This document shows positions 45,361 to 55,307 of a stretch of DNA of 64,000 bases, piece by piece. The stretch's first letter is position 1. The number at the start of each line of letters is the position of its first letter. Under the pieces are notes generated by a model that saw only the letters and a program-made list of their open reading frames with translations, was not told the DNA's origin and ran no database searches. A program made the position numbers and the translations under genes. This DNA comes from Bemisia tabaci (lineage: Eukaryota > Arthropoda > Insecta > Hemiptera > Aleyrodidae): positions 73,073,345 through 73,137,344 of the forward strand of contig NC_092794.1 in assembly GCF_918797505.1 (NCBI RefSeq), written 5' to 3'.

Positions 45361-48300
45361 AGGCATGAAAGAAAAACAACATTATTCTGCCCGGCAAATT
45401 GGGATACCCAATTATTCCGCCGGATCAGACGTAAAAATAAATACAAATGATAAAATCCACTTTAACCATCCACCACTTTAACAAGTAGTTTCAGACTTTA
45501 ACCATCGATCTGCATTCTGATGAAATAAATCAGCAAGACATGATGCTGAATCAGTATGTTATCATGCCGAATTCGAATTTTATCCTGCCGAATCAGTATA
45601 ATAATATGCTGGCTCAACATGATATCTGCTGATAAGGAAAACCAGTATGGTATCAGTATGATACCCTCTCTTCCCACACTTGTGAAAGCAGTTAGGCACG
45701 CTGGAAAGAAAGGAATTTAATCCTGAATTATTTTGTGTAGAGGAAGAAAGGCAATGTTGCCACGATGATGGTTTCACTCACCATGGGCATGGTTCGGCAC
45801 ATTGATTTCCTGAAGAAGTAAAGGGAGTCGTCGGGTTTGATGAGAGATGGGAATTTGGTCCCGTCAGATGCATTCTGAACCTTATCACAAGGGTGCTCCC
45901 ATTGCGGCAGATGGTCAAGCCGATTATACGTGTCAATTAAACCAGCCTTCTTCACATCAGTCGTTCCATCGTATATCGTCGATATATCACCCTTGAAATC
46001 GTACATCTGAAAATATGTCGATGGAACTATAAAGACACTAAATAGATCGTGAATAATTGGAATATATACTGTGAAATACACGGAAAAAATAGTTCTGTTC
46101 ACAGGGCTCCTGCACTTCCTTTGTTACAGCTACAGAAATTTCTATTATGAGGACCGAGAACTGTGCTCACGACCAGGGCCATAGAACAGGGGATTTAGGG
46201 GGTTGCCACATGGGCCGCGGCCCATGGCGACAAAAGGGGGTGGCAAATTTTGAAATTTTTGAAATGTAGGTATAAAAAAAATCGGATTCGGGAAAAAAAT
46301 CACAGACAAGAAAAGGTGACAAAATCTCTCATTTATCGAGAGTATAGTAATTTCTAATTTTGTCGTCTTCCGGTGATACAAGAGGAAGCACCTTATTAAT
46401 TAGTCAAGTTAAGAGAGACACCAAACACGCAATTTGGCCTGGAACGGCGCGGCGCATAAATCAATGATGACGAGGACTTGAGATGGAAAGAAGAAGCCCT
46501 CGACGCGGTGGTCGGCATATTAGCGCTTACAAGACTGCATGAATACTTCACACATTGCGCAAAATACGGTGCGGTCAGGAGCGGGCGGTGTGAAACGCTT
46601 AGCGCCTACAAGACTGCATAAATACTTCACGCATTGCGCAAAATACGTACGCTCAGCGCGGCGCGCGGCCGCGGAAGTTAAAATGATTAAACTACATTTA
46701 TGTTTGTTCTTTCATAATTTTTTCGCTCAATACATATGAATGGAAGGCTTTATCCACACAGAGATAGGTTTACGGAACTTAACTTTCGCGCAAAGTTCCG
46801 TGAACTTTTGCCAGTAGTGTTGACAGGGCTTTCGCAAAAAATGTGTCCAACACGAGTAAACACGTCTTATGCACCCCTGCCCCTCCGGCACGTTCACTTG
46901 ATGGTTTTTATTAGATGTTTTAGAACGAATGAGAAGGGGGCGGCAAAATACAGGCGGCCCATGGGCGGCAAGTAAGTAAATCCGGCCCTGCTCACGACCA
47001 AAATTCTGTTCTTACAACAGAAAAGCTCTGTAAATATAACACAGAAAGTGCAGGTACCCAGTGAACACAAGGTTCTGTCATCAGCACCGACAAATTTTGG
47101 CTTGGACTTACAGAGGCCCATATATTACCTTTTTGGCATGTAACGGTGGTACTTATTTTGAGGACCTCACGATGCCCATTTTTAACTAATAATTCGATTT
47201 TTTTATGCCACTAATGAATTCTGCGTCTCAAATTGTAAAACATAAACAGGATTCTCAACTTGCGAGAATCGCCACGCAGTAGATCGAGTCAATTAGAGAG
47301 GTCGGAATGAAATTTTTGACTAAAACTGCGAATTTTGGTGGTTATTTCGTCACACTTTAAAGTTCAAGGGGTGCTTCCAGAGGAAAATTTTACGAGAAAA
47401 CCAATGGAACCACTTATGGAACCTCAAAGTTTGTATAAATGGAGTTATAGGCGTTTCAAGTTTCCAAATTTTGACCGACCTCTCCTATTGACTCAATCCA
47501 CTGAGCGCCTTTGGAGACTCATCTGCTCAGAGATTATCATTTGCTATAGCTGATGGAAGTCAGTCTAGTGGACCTCTAGGTGAAAATCGACGAAGATATA
47601 TACATCTGAGGTGTTGAATAGCATTTGTTTATGAATAATGCAGATCCGTTCGAAGAAGTTGTGATTGAATTGTGCGGAAGCAAGCAGGATGAACGCTTAC
47701 CCGGTCAATCAAGCCCAATTTGTCGAAGACAATCCAGGACGGCATGAATTTGTTGCCTAACGTGACCAGCGTGCTTTCGTAGCCGAACATGAACTCCCGC
47801 GCCGTCTGTTCGACCAGCGGGAAGGATTGCGTCTGTTTGATCAGCAAATTCACCGCCATTTTCGAAAAATACGACGCTTGAGACATGACGTTCGCGAAAC
47901 TCTGTGAACAAACCCCCAAAAAATCGCATGTCTATTAAAAAGTAGAGCTTGTGATGTGATGGGACAAAAAAGTATTAGGAAAACGTGTGGTGAGAAAAAA
48001 AAATTAGGAAAAATTATCTAACGCCTGAGAACAGCACTCCTGAGCTTCTTTGAAAGCTTCAAAGGTTAAGTTTTTGAGTATACTTTCATGGCTTTTTAAA
48101 CATCAAATCATATTCGAAAAGTGAAAGAGAGAGGAGGATAGAATAAAAAAGTACAATATATTCTATACCGGAAATAAACATGGATGATCTCAAAAAACGA
48201 TAGGCTAACAATGAACCTAGAGTTTCGAAATTAGGCGTTTTTGATGGAAAAAAACAGAAACTTACCAACAATGCAATGTTAGGCAGAATAAGGATATCTT

Positions 48301-48673
48301 CTTCGGTTCCGTTGCTAAGGTGAGGTACCCATGTTAGTGGATGGATTGGTGTCGCTGTTATTGTCCCGTTAGGGTTGAATGAGGGGTTCAGATGCTCCAT
48401 AGATTCTCTAAAAATCAAAGCGAGAATGAGCCGCCGATTATCTTCCATTCTAGTTATCGCATGTGAGCATGTGCATGCAATTTTAGAAGGCTAAATGGAC
48501 GTATTTCTGCTAAAACTAACTATATGTGCATGAAGGCATGAGCCCTGAGTCCCATAAGAATATATGCATAACAGGGCTCACGTCATAATGCATATGGCTC
48601 CGTTTGGTAGAAATACGTCCAAATAAGCCCGGCACCCACTCGAGGAGGCAGATTGTCCACAGTAGCACAGTCC

Positions 48674-48723
<50 letters not shown>

Positions 48724-51700
48724 ATAAAAACGAGATTTCTCTTTGCAGAAATTCTCTGAATAATCTTTTTAGATTTAAAACAAACCGTGTTACTTTTCAG
48801 TAAAATTATACGCTCATCGGTGGAAGCAATACGAGTATTTGTGATCAAAAAGAATCCACGAATTTGTTTGTTTAATGCGAGCAAAATTGAATTGTTTGCG
48901 CTTTTCAAATTACAAAGTATTACTTCATTTAACATAAAGTGAGTTCTGCCGTGATCTTATAAATGATATTTCCAATTGGACGCATTTCTGTTAAACGGAA
49001 CTAAGCGCCAATTTGAGTTCCTCATGAAGATTTTTGAATTCTGAATAGCGCGTTCTGTCAAACGGAACTAAGCGCCATGAAAAAGCATTGCGAGTATAGG
49101 ACGGAACGAGCATCGCGGTCCGCAACACCCGCCAATCCAAGCCCCCCTCTCTCTTCCTCCTCCTATGGCGCTTAGTTCCTTTTGATAGAAATACGTCCAA
49201 TTGTCCTATGTCATAGACCCCTGGTCGTTTCAGTTATAATAATAAAAAAATTAGCACTTTGGAATTTTTTTATACATAATTGAAAGAAGAGAGGGCACAT
49301 TTTCCCCCAGAAGGACTGCAATTGATAAAATCCATATTAATCAACAGTAAAAGTCGAAAAACATAAAATGAACTACATTTGCATCTGGGAACCACTATTC
49401 CTGGTTCATAAGTAAAAGTATTTACTCGCATAGGGAAAATCAAAGTGGGGGAGAGGGAGGAAACTGGAACGGACGGGGAGGGAAAAAAAGAGATAGAAGA
49501 AAAGGAGTTGAGCCCGAAATGGTAATTCCTTTTTGCATGCAAAGAGTAGTCCTAACGTTTAAGCTGGATGATGTTAATGGAACACAATAAAGGACTAAGG
49601 TTAGAATTGGTGCATTGTCGAGGTAAACTTGTCCGATTCCGTTTGGTTCCTCCGTTTGCAAACGAAACTCAACGATCCTGTCAACCTCCTGTGATCGTTA
49701 AGCATTTGGTAGAAACGTTGGGCTTTCTGTATGTAAACGAAGGGTGGTCATCGGAAAATTCTAACGGATCCAATAACGCCGACCGTTTGGAATCGGATAA
49801 TTCCGTCTCTGAACGGTCTTAACCAGTTTACTTTGACAACGCAGCTAATGAGGATATGCGTGTCTGGAGCTACTTACTTATATACATAGGGTCCCACTTC
49901 TTGCACTTTTAAATGCTCCTTGCCTTGCAGAAATGCTTCTCTGTTGGTGACATTGAACAAATATACCTTGAGGTAAACGTCTACGGGTGGTTTCCTCCAC
50001 ATTTCATACGTCTCTCCGCCTTCCGAAAATGTAACTTTCTGAAATAAAATGAGAAAAGCGTAATTGCAGAGAGTATCCAAAGATTTGTGGGGAGAGAATA
50101 TTGATTGAATAAGTCCGAAGTTGAGGTGAAGTTTTTTGAGTAAACAGAGTAACATTAACTGATAAAATTTTGCCCCATCCCCATTCGAAGCACTTCAAAA
50201 AATTAGCATTTCTTAGTTCAAGTCTTCAAACGACACTCAGGGAACTTGAGCAACACATTCAATGATGCTGATAATAGTGCCTTAAAATTAAGCTATTTGG
50301 GTTATATAGACACGCGTGTTGCATGTGACAAAATTGAAGGCGCTTCGGCCACTCTGCTCTCTGAAGCAGCGCACACAGCAGCGATTGGCGCACCATTATG
50401 CATGTGCCTGGATAAAATTCTCTGATAAAAACCAAGACAAGAGGACAGAAAAGGATATCTGCTCCATTATTTGCACGGGCTTTGGATATTTATATCCAAC
50501 TGCGACATCGAGTCCCTATTCAACTCTACCGTCCTAAACATTAGCGAACCTAAAATAACAGAGAAAATGCCTTGCACGATTGGTCTGGGAAACATCATAT
50601 AAACTTTGCAACGATGTATCACGACTGATCGCTAAATTTTAGTGACAACAACACTGCCAAGCTAAGGAAAAACGCCGTATGAATATTCGCGAGTTGCCAA
50701 ATTGCCCTGGATAAAACAGTTATTTTTGAAGAAAATTATGCGTATATTTTTCCTTGAAATTTTCAGACGCTTTAGATAAAATTGTGAACAAAATTGTCCG
50801 AAAAAATTGAAGAAAAATATTCAAAATTTTCCTAGGAAATTAGGTTTCTATTGAAGGAAATATAGCAACGTCTGAAGGCTCATACGGTGTTTTTCCTTAG
50901 CACGGCAGAACTGTTTAAATCCCCGGGTAACATCAACTGGTGAAATCGTCCCTCGTAAAATAAAAAATATTAAAGTTGTTTTTTTAGTTAAAAACGGTGG
51001 CATTTTTAGACACACTTCATAATTTTATTCATTAAACGACAATCCATTAGAGTAAGATGGGTCGCTCCTCTAACGCCTAATATCTCAGTCAGCACGAGTA
51101 ACTTATCCAATAATGTTGCAACTATCGTCGTGATACAACTATTCGTACTCAATGGACACGCGTGTTGCATGTGGAAAAATTGAAGGCGCTCCGGCTTTTC
51201 TACTCCGTGAGGCAGTGCGCGCTAAGGCGAGTGACCCACTATTTCGAATATGAATGTGGCAACTGGCAACATGAATTTCTCTGACAAACGCTAAAGCAAT
51301 TAGAAGACTGGAAAATTTATTTTCGCAACACATCAGGATATTTTAACCTGCCACTAAACGGAGTTGCGACAGCTGGGTGCATTCTGCTTCATGGGCTAGA
51401 ATGACCGGGGCGCCTTCAATTTTTAGAACGCAACACGGATGTCCATAGAGCGCATATAGTTGCATCAAGGTGATATTAACGATATCATCGTCCTATACTC
51501 GGTTATCAACACAGCCGTTTAGAAAATGCGTCGTCAAAAACTCGAGCGTTATCAAATTTCCCCCGATTAAATACGGATTTCCTGAAAAATTCGAAAGGTC
51601 TTTATATTTTTTAAATTTTAGGAGAATTCTCTGCACGATTCGAGCTAATTTCTCGTCCAATTTTTCGGGAAATTTTGTTCGTAGTTTGATCTTAAGTTTC

Positions 51701-53930
51701 TGAAAATTTCAAAGGAAAAAAGTTATAACTATCCTCAAAAATAAATTTTTCCCATGAGGAAATTTGGAAACATGGAATGTCCAAACGGCGCACAGTGGAT
51801 CAAGTTTAGGAGAGAGGTCAGACATGAAATTTTTGACAAAAACCGCATATTAAATGTTTATTTCAAGAAATTTTAAAGTCTGGCGGTGCTTTCTCTTGGA
51901 GAGTTTACGATAAGACCAATGGTACCGCTTTTAAGACCTCAGCGTTTTGTAATAATGGAGTTATGAACTTTTAAAGTTTCCAAATTTTGTCCGACCTCTC
52001 CCATTGACTCGATCCGCTGTGCGGCGTTTCTCCTAAGCACAACAGTATTCTGCCGTGCTAAGGAAAACCGCCGCATGAACATTCGAGAGTTGCCAAATTT
52101 CTCTAGATAAAACATGTATTTATAAAGAAAGTTATGAATATTTTCCTTCGAAATATTCAGACATATTAGAATAAACTACAAACAAAATTGTCTGCAAAAT
52201 TTGAGGAATAATAATCACAACTTTCCCAATGAATTCGCATTTTATCAAGGGAATGTGGCAACGCCTGAAGGTTCATACGGTGTTTTTCCCTAGCACGACA
52301 ATATTGAGATATATACATGAAATTTACGTTCAGCTATATCAAAAAGCTGTTTTGATAACTCAATAACCTCATGGGAATTTTACATTGACGTAGGTTGAAA
52401 CTCGTAAAATGTTACGAGGATGGTCCTTCCTAGCCTTTGTGATTTGCGAAAGTAACTCGACCATTAATTTGTAATTTGCATGGGGCCAGAGCCCGGACTA
52501 AGGTGAATTGGTGGACCTCCACTGATGATTATTAATGATCTTAGAAAACAGGATTCTGTAAAGAGGTACCTAGTGGTGCAACCGACTTGAACTTTGCGCC
52601 AGCAACTCGTCGCTCCTTTGACGGAACTTAAAACGGCTTATCTCGACTTCCACATGAGCCGTGAAAAGCCTGGAGCTATCTGGAGAATAGGGCGCAACTA
52701 CAAAAACAGATGAGCCCTTGCGGCAGAATAGCGGCGGACTGAATGGACCCTGTTACATTACGAAGCCACCCGTGCATAGGTTCAAATAAGCTGCATACAC
52801 CTAATCAACAGTGGCGTGGCGTGCTTTGCGATATATCGATTGATCTGCCGTTTAAACCTATGGAAGAGGATCGAAAAACAGGGTGTTCGCAACGAACACC
52901 TTAATAATCGATTCTTTACCATAGCTTCAAATGGGGAAATATCGACATCGATTGATCACGCCTCACCACTGCTAATCGATTGATTGATCAGTGATCTTAT
53001 TCAGGTGACGAAATCTCGTCGTAGCTATTCGGAGGAAAAGTTCATGCAATAAAAACTATAGATTTTACTTACCATCCTGAATATGAGATCATACGGATCG
53101 AAAACATGGATTAATGTTCCTATCGTAATTGCGAGCAGACCGATGAAAAGTGTGAAGAAAACGCCTGAAGCAGAAAAAAAAATACCAATTCGAATTAGAT
53201 ATGATTAGAGGTCAACTTCACTTCATACGACGGTAGCTGTCGGCTACTATTTTTTCTTTTTTTTCAGGTTTAATGGCTTATACTTCTTCTCAGAGGTCTA
53301 CAGCCAACTATTGACAGAGATTTAATGTCCTTAAACAACAGGATGATAGGGACATCCATGTTCCGGCTGTCAAATTTTCGGGGATTACGGCCGAGTAGAA
53401 TCTGTTTCTGCAGATCCACTCGTCAGTTCCGTGAAAATTTGTCACCACCTCCGGAATTCGAACCCGGGACCTATTGGTCTGGAGTAAGACGCGCTGACCG
53501 CTAGGCCAACCTGGCCGGCCATACCACCTTTACACGTTTCATATATTTTCCATTTCCATTTATCAACATAACAAAATGGACAAGAGGTAAGGGGCTGTTC
53601 ATAAAATACGTGACACTGTAAGGGTAAGAAGGGGGCGCGCCTTCTACCGCGTCACGCCATTCTTTTTGTACGTGTTCAAGGATAGGGACTTACGTTAAAA
53701 AAACGTTACAAGAGGGGGGGGGGGCTAAAGGAGTCCTCGTAATGTCGAAAGGATCTACTGAGGTATGTCTTTGTTGAAAATACTCTGTCTTTTCGAAGGA
53801 GTATACATACACAGTGCCCACTTTCGTTTGATGATATAGGACATAAATTATGATTTCATGAAATGAATCAATTGCATTCAATCTTTATCTGACATTGCAA
53901 ATACCTGCAATGAGAGCGGCGATGACTTTC
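39278..53930 (-). CDS. CD36-type scavenger receptor class B, 11 exons
   Basis: Two-pass plasma-membrane receptor of the CD36/SR-B/SNMP/croquemort family, which binds lipids, lipoproteins, apoptotic cells or pheromones through a large extracellular loop. Exons in transcript order: 53930-53905 (N-terminal end uncertain), 53164-53073, 50038-49878, 48407-48266, 47901-47701, 46006-45782, 44793-44628, 44185-44067, 42501-42376 and 39727-39278. All junctions checked are GT/AG and the phases are continuous. Seen: first membrane helix (GVFFTLFIGLLAITIGTLIH), GGETYEMWRKPPV, NVT, GPYVY, GLIDRMYDF, SDGTKF, the Cys-rich PENKCFCRNGKC, SYPHF, ESGTPL, and the second helix in the last exon. About 568 residues are visible. 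The cytoplasmic tail is unusually long. The start codon was not found. Subfamily cannot be assigned by eye. The exon list holds ten certain or probable coding exons; an eleventh, upstream one with the ATG is required. Confidence 0.93.
39989..40243. mobile_element. MITE M5, TA-flanked, well preserved
   Basis: TCGACGGTGAAACTACCAAAC and inverse, TA at 39987-39988 and 40244-40245. Receptor last intron. Confidence 0.9.
40410..40500 (+). repeat. M11 single arm
   Basis: AAAACGCCTTCTCTTTCGTGCG with ATGCAATACGGACATCCACG and CCGAATAGTTGCATC. Confidence 0.5.
41064..41231 (+). mobile_element. hAT-1 MITE
   Basis: CAGTGGCATGACGTGCTTTTC to TCGTCACTCACTG. Flanks CTTCCTTT and CTCCCTTT, 7/8 match. Confidence 0.85.
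41582..41745 (+). mobile_element. hAT-1 MITE, perfect 8-bp duplication
   Basis: 164 bp, CAGTGGCGTGACGTGCTGTGC to CACGCCACGCCACTG, flanked by AGCATGAT on both sides (41574-41581, 41746-41753). Best-preserved member; lies only 350 bp from the previous copy, same orientation. Confidence 0.93.
42376..42501 (-). CDS. Receptor exon: ESGTPL
   Basis: 42 codons, phase 0, acceptor CTTTTCTTGCAG, donor GTAAGC. Encodes ESGTPLKVTVRMQINMALGD to LLWTEI. Confidence 0.94.
42826..42942. repeat. Short palindromic element in intron
   Basis: GATTTCTTCCATCTTGCTTT is inverted as AAAGCAAGGTGGAAGAAATC, outer arms GTGACATC and GGTGTCAC. About 115 bp, hairpin-capable, no copies recognised elsewhere in the window. Confidence 0.6.
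44067..44185 (-). CDS. Receptor exon: SYPHF
   Basis: Acceptor ATTTTTCAG, donor GTGAGT. Encodes FPIALSYPHFLDCDPKL to GTSFIINP; joins to the Gly split with the previous exon. Confidence 0.94.
44628..44793 (-). CDS. Receptor exon: Cys-rich loop
   Basis: Acceptor TTATTTTCAG, donor GTGCGT. Encodes PENKCFCRNGKCLPSGLLDV and SCYYG with the family's disulfide-forming cysteines and an NGS sequon. Confidence 0.94.
45093..45327. mobile_element. MITE M5 copy in receptor intron
   Basis: GACGTCGCAGACTTCCTGTCATACTT on one arm and AATAAAATAGAAGCAG with CACCGCAAATGGAGATA on the other. Ends in a T run of about 30. Confidence 0.6.
45455..45665. repeat. Irregular motif array (CAGTATG / ATCATGC words)
   Basis: Words such as ATCAGTATG, GTTATCATGCCGAAT, CATGATGCTGAATCAG and ACTTTAACCATC recur on both strands in about 200 bp. 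No conserved ends identified, but the style matches the other motif-array elements. Confidence 0.4.
45782..46006 (-). CDS. Receptor exon: MYDFKGD
   Basis: 75 codons, phase 0 at both ends, acceptor ATTTTCAG, donor GTGAGT. Encodes MYDFKGDISTIYDGTTD, the NASDGTKF segment and FFRKSMCRTMPM. Confidence 0.95.
46174..46990 (+). mobile_element. hAT-2 element, complete, perfect 8-bp duplication
   Basis: 817 bp, left CAGGGCCATAGAACAGGGGATTTA, right TAAATCCGGCCCTG, flanked by CTCACGAC on both sides (46166-46173, 46991-46998). The interior has two tandem GCGCCTACAAGACTGCATGAATACTTCACG-type units (46510-46650). No transposase; non-autonomous. Confidence 0.92.
47275..47505. mobile_element. Transib-type MITE, degraded copy
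   Basis: Left CGCAGTAGATCGAGTC, right (read inward) CTCAGTGGATTGAGTCAAT. Flanks CGCCA and CGCCT, 4/5 match. Interior collinear with the copies at 51791 and 62786. Confidence 0.7.
47701..47901 (-). CDS. Receptor exon: GLIDR
   Basis: 67 codons, phase 0, acceptor TTGTTCACAG, donor GTAAGC. Encodes SFANVMSQASYFSKM, FMFGYESTLVTLGNKF and FDKLGLIDR. Confidence 0.94.
48266..48407 (-). CDS. Receptor exon: ILPNIALL
   Basis: Acceptor TGATTTTTAG, donor GTAAGT. Completes a split Lys, then encodes ESMEHLNPSFNPNGTITATP to EEDILILPNIALL, with two NGT sequons. Confidence 0.92.
48496..48621. mobile_element. M4 MITE, small form
   Basis: 126 bp: TGGACGTATTTCTGCTAAAAC and TTTGGTAGAAATACGTCCA, with an inner inverted pair GAGCCCTG and CAGGGCTCA. 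Same size and layout as the nested copy at 17229-17354. A 45-A run follows at 48676-48720. Confidence 0.8.
48977..49199. mobile_element. M4 MITE, longer form
   Basis: TTGGACGCATTTCTGTTAAAC and TTTTGATAGAAATACGTCCAA, subterminal GGAACTAAGCGCCA and TGGCGCTTAGTTCC. The left terminal segment is partly repeated at 49050-49080. Confidence 0.75.
49878..50038 (-). CDS. Receptor exon: GGETYEMWRKPP
   Basis: Acceptor TTATTTCAG, donor GTAAGT. Encodes KVTFSEGGETYEMWRKPPVD, LFNVTN and VGPYVY, the classic N-terminal ectodomain signature. Confidence 0.95.
50310..50400 (-). repeat. M11 single arm
   Basis: ACACGCGTGTTGCATGTGAC with AAATTGAAGGCGCTTCGGCC; matches the left arm of 51111-51474. Confidence 0.5.
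50600..51020 (-). repeat. Repeat R fragment, interrupted by M1 copy h
   Basis: Left part CAACGATGTATCACGACTGATCGCT with ACAACAACA; right part ACATCAACTGGTGAAAT, then AAAATAAAAAATATT. These are contiguous in the fragment at 8200-8335 (inverse strand), so the M1 element at 50654-50908 inserted into it. Confidence 0.5.
50654..50908. mobile_element. MITE M1 copy h
   Basis: CTGCCAAGCTAAGG to CCTTAGCACGGCAG, about 255 bp. In the intron between the first-helix exon and the GGETYEMW exon of the receptor. Confidence 0.85.
51111..51474. mobile_element. M11 palindromic element
   Basis: Left GTGATACAACTATTCGTACTC, right GCATATAGTTGCATCAAGGTG; arms carry CGTGTTGCATGTGG and CGCAACACGGATGTCC plus GCGCCTTCAATTTTT. 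Second full copy of the family. Confidence 0.65.
51511..52045. mobile_element. MITE M1 copy j, split by a Transib insertion
   Basis: Left end CAGCCGTTTAGAAAATGCG (diverged M1), right end CGGCGTTTCTCCTAAGCACAACAG then TA. The Transib element sits in the right terminal repeat, duplicating CGGCG. Confidence 0.75.
51791..52021. mobile_element. Transib-type MITE, 5-bp duplication CGGCG
   Basis: 231 bp. Left end CACAGTGGATCAAG, right end read inward CACAGCGGATCGAGTCAATG, flanked by CGGCG on both sides (51786-51790, 52022-52026). Transib elements are known for 5-bp GC-rich duplications and a CAC-starting heptamer shared with RAG signals; both are seen here. ACAAAAACC occurs 38 bp after the left heptamer. 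No transposase. Confidence 0.85.
52050..52301. mobile_element. MITE M1 copy i
   Basis: CTGCCGTGCTAAGG to CCCTAGCACGACAA, 252 bp, starting only 4 bp after copy j. The two lie head to tail. Confidence 0.83.
52809..52971 (+). mobile_element. hAT-1 MITE
   Basis: 163 bp, CAGTGGCGTGGCGTGCTTTGC to CACGCCTCACCACTG. Flanks CTAATCAA and CTAATCGA, 7/8 match. Ends about 100 bp from a receptor exon. Confidence 0.9.
53073..53164 (-). CDS. Receptor exon: first membrane helix
   Basis: Acceptor TTTTCTGCTTCAG, donor GTAAGT. Encodes (G)VFFTLFIGLLAITIGTLIHVFDPYDLIFRM. The first two bases complete a codon with a G from the previous exon. Confidence 0.92.
53250..53520 (-). mobile_element. tRNA-derived SINE
   Basis: Read on the minus strand: A box TGGCCTAGCGGTCAGCGCG, an ACTCCAGA anticodon-loop-like segment as in tRNA-Trp, B box GGTTCGAATTC at 53454-53464, a body of about 180 bp, and an A-rich tail (T run at about 53250-53266 on the plus strand). 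A different SINE family from the one at 30.2 kb. Confidence 0.75.
53905..53930 (-). CDS. Receptor N-terminal micro-exon (probable)
   Basis: On the minus strand GAAAGTCATCGCCGCTCTCATTGCAG followed by GTATTTGC would encode KVIAALIA plus a G, which joins in phase with the next exon to give KVIAALIAGVFFTLF, as expected before the first helix. An acceptor-like TTTTTACTTTTAAG precedes it. The frame is closed by a TGA 38 bp upstream without an ATG, so the start codon is in a further exon not identified. Confidence 0.55.
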
Positions 53931-54729
53931 CTTAAAAGTAAAAACGTTTCGCCGAATCACGTGAAGACGCATGATTTCAAGCGAAATTCGTTTGTCATTC
54001 TGTTTCAGTGGATATTCTACCCGACTTCAGTGACGTAATTACATTACGGAGTCGGTTCCGTTATAATTTTACAACCCACTTTCCATGAATGTGCGTAAAA
54101 ATACAGTGAATGAAGTTAAGGAAAATTAGAAAATTTCAAAGTAAGCGGGAAGGAATGTTTATGTGACTTTAATCGTCAGATTTTTAAATTCCATTCTTCA
54201 TTCAAGGAGGTAAATTGAATAAAAAAAAAAAAAAAAAAAAAAAAATGTACCAGGAGTGCGGTCTCTTTTCGCTGACATGTGCGCAATAAGTTTTTTTGGT
54301 GTTGTTTTTAATTGAAAACGAGTTAATTAGTAACAGTTTGCGCTCGTGGACTGCTGACCATTTCAAACGAGGAAATCTTTTCCCCTTCCATCAGAATATG
54401 TACTCCGAGCTATTTCTGAGACTCTTTTTTTCTATCTTGAGGTAAAGGAGATTTTCTGGCACTCAGCTGTTCAATTTCGCAGCAAGAAGAACTTAGGTAT
54501 TACCGCGACCAAAAATAATACCACAAGAGAATGTATTCTTCGTTATACCTCTGCGAGAATGCGGTTTCACTACATTTCTACGAAAAAATAAAATAGGAGC
54601 AGAAATTGTGAAACACCGCAATAAAGATACGTAATTCTGCAGTATAGTCTTCGATACGGGCCTTCTGAGGCCATGGCTCTCTAAAGAACCACCATGACAT
54701 GTCATAGCATTGCAGTTTTACCATTGCAA

Positions 54730-54978
54730 TGGTAAAACTGCAGAAATGCATGCGCATCTCAGTTTGAGGCCTTGCAGAATGTCCGTCATTTTTAATTTTC
54801 TAAATCGAAAATACTGATAAACGTCATTTCTTGGAGACTCCAGTGATTAAGTATATATTCTGGGAAAATTTCAAACGGTGATGTCGGTTTGGTCTTCTTT
54901 CAGAAAATTAAACAGGAGCGAAAATTTTGAAACACCGCAACCGAGATACGCATTTCAATTGCAGAATCATCGTCGATA
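54730..54978. mobile_element. MITE M5 copies, diverged
   Basis: Carries CAGGAGCGAAAATTTTGAAACACCGCAACCGAGATACG and AATCATCGTCGATA at the right. Half of another M5 copy (GGAGCAGAAATTGTGAAACACCGC) lies just left at 54580-54655, and a perfect 34-bp hairpin on TTGCAGTTTTACCATTGC at 54706-54740. Confidence 0.6.
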
Positions 54979-55307
54979 ATAGGACTACATTTTACAATGG
55001 GTAACTATGGACGAGGTCTGAATCTAGAGAAAAACGTCACATGTTTTCTCTTGAAATTCTTACGTAGGAAACAATTCACACAACAGAAAATTTTGAAATC
55101 AACCCCTGGACGAGATTTAAAAAAGTATTTTAAACACAAATCAAAAGGAAGTTCGATTGTACAATGACGTCATTTGTATTTTTCCATTTAACCGATGTTA
55201 ATAGAAAACACTTATATCTTGTTTAGGGGTTAATTTAGAGACTTCCTTTTGCATTATTCGTTTTCCTCGTGAAATTCTCAAGAGAAAACACGTAACGTTG
55301 TGCTGTA

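Noticed and set aside
51791..51844. A true recombination signal with standard spacer
   Set aside because: The exact nonamer ACAAAAACC is 38 bp from the heptamer, neither 12 nor 23. Only the right ends, at 24 bp, come close. It is kept as an observation on a transposon end, not as a V(D)J-type system.
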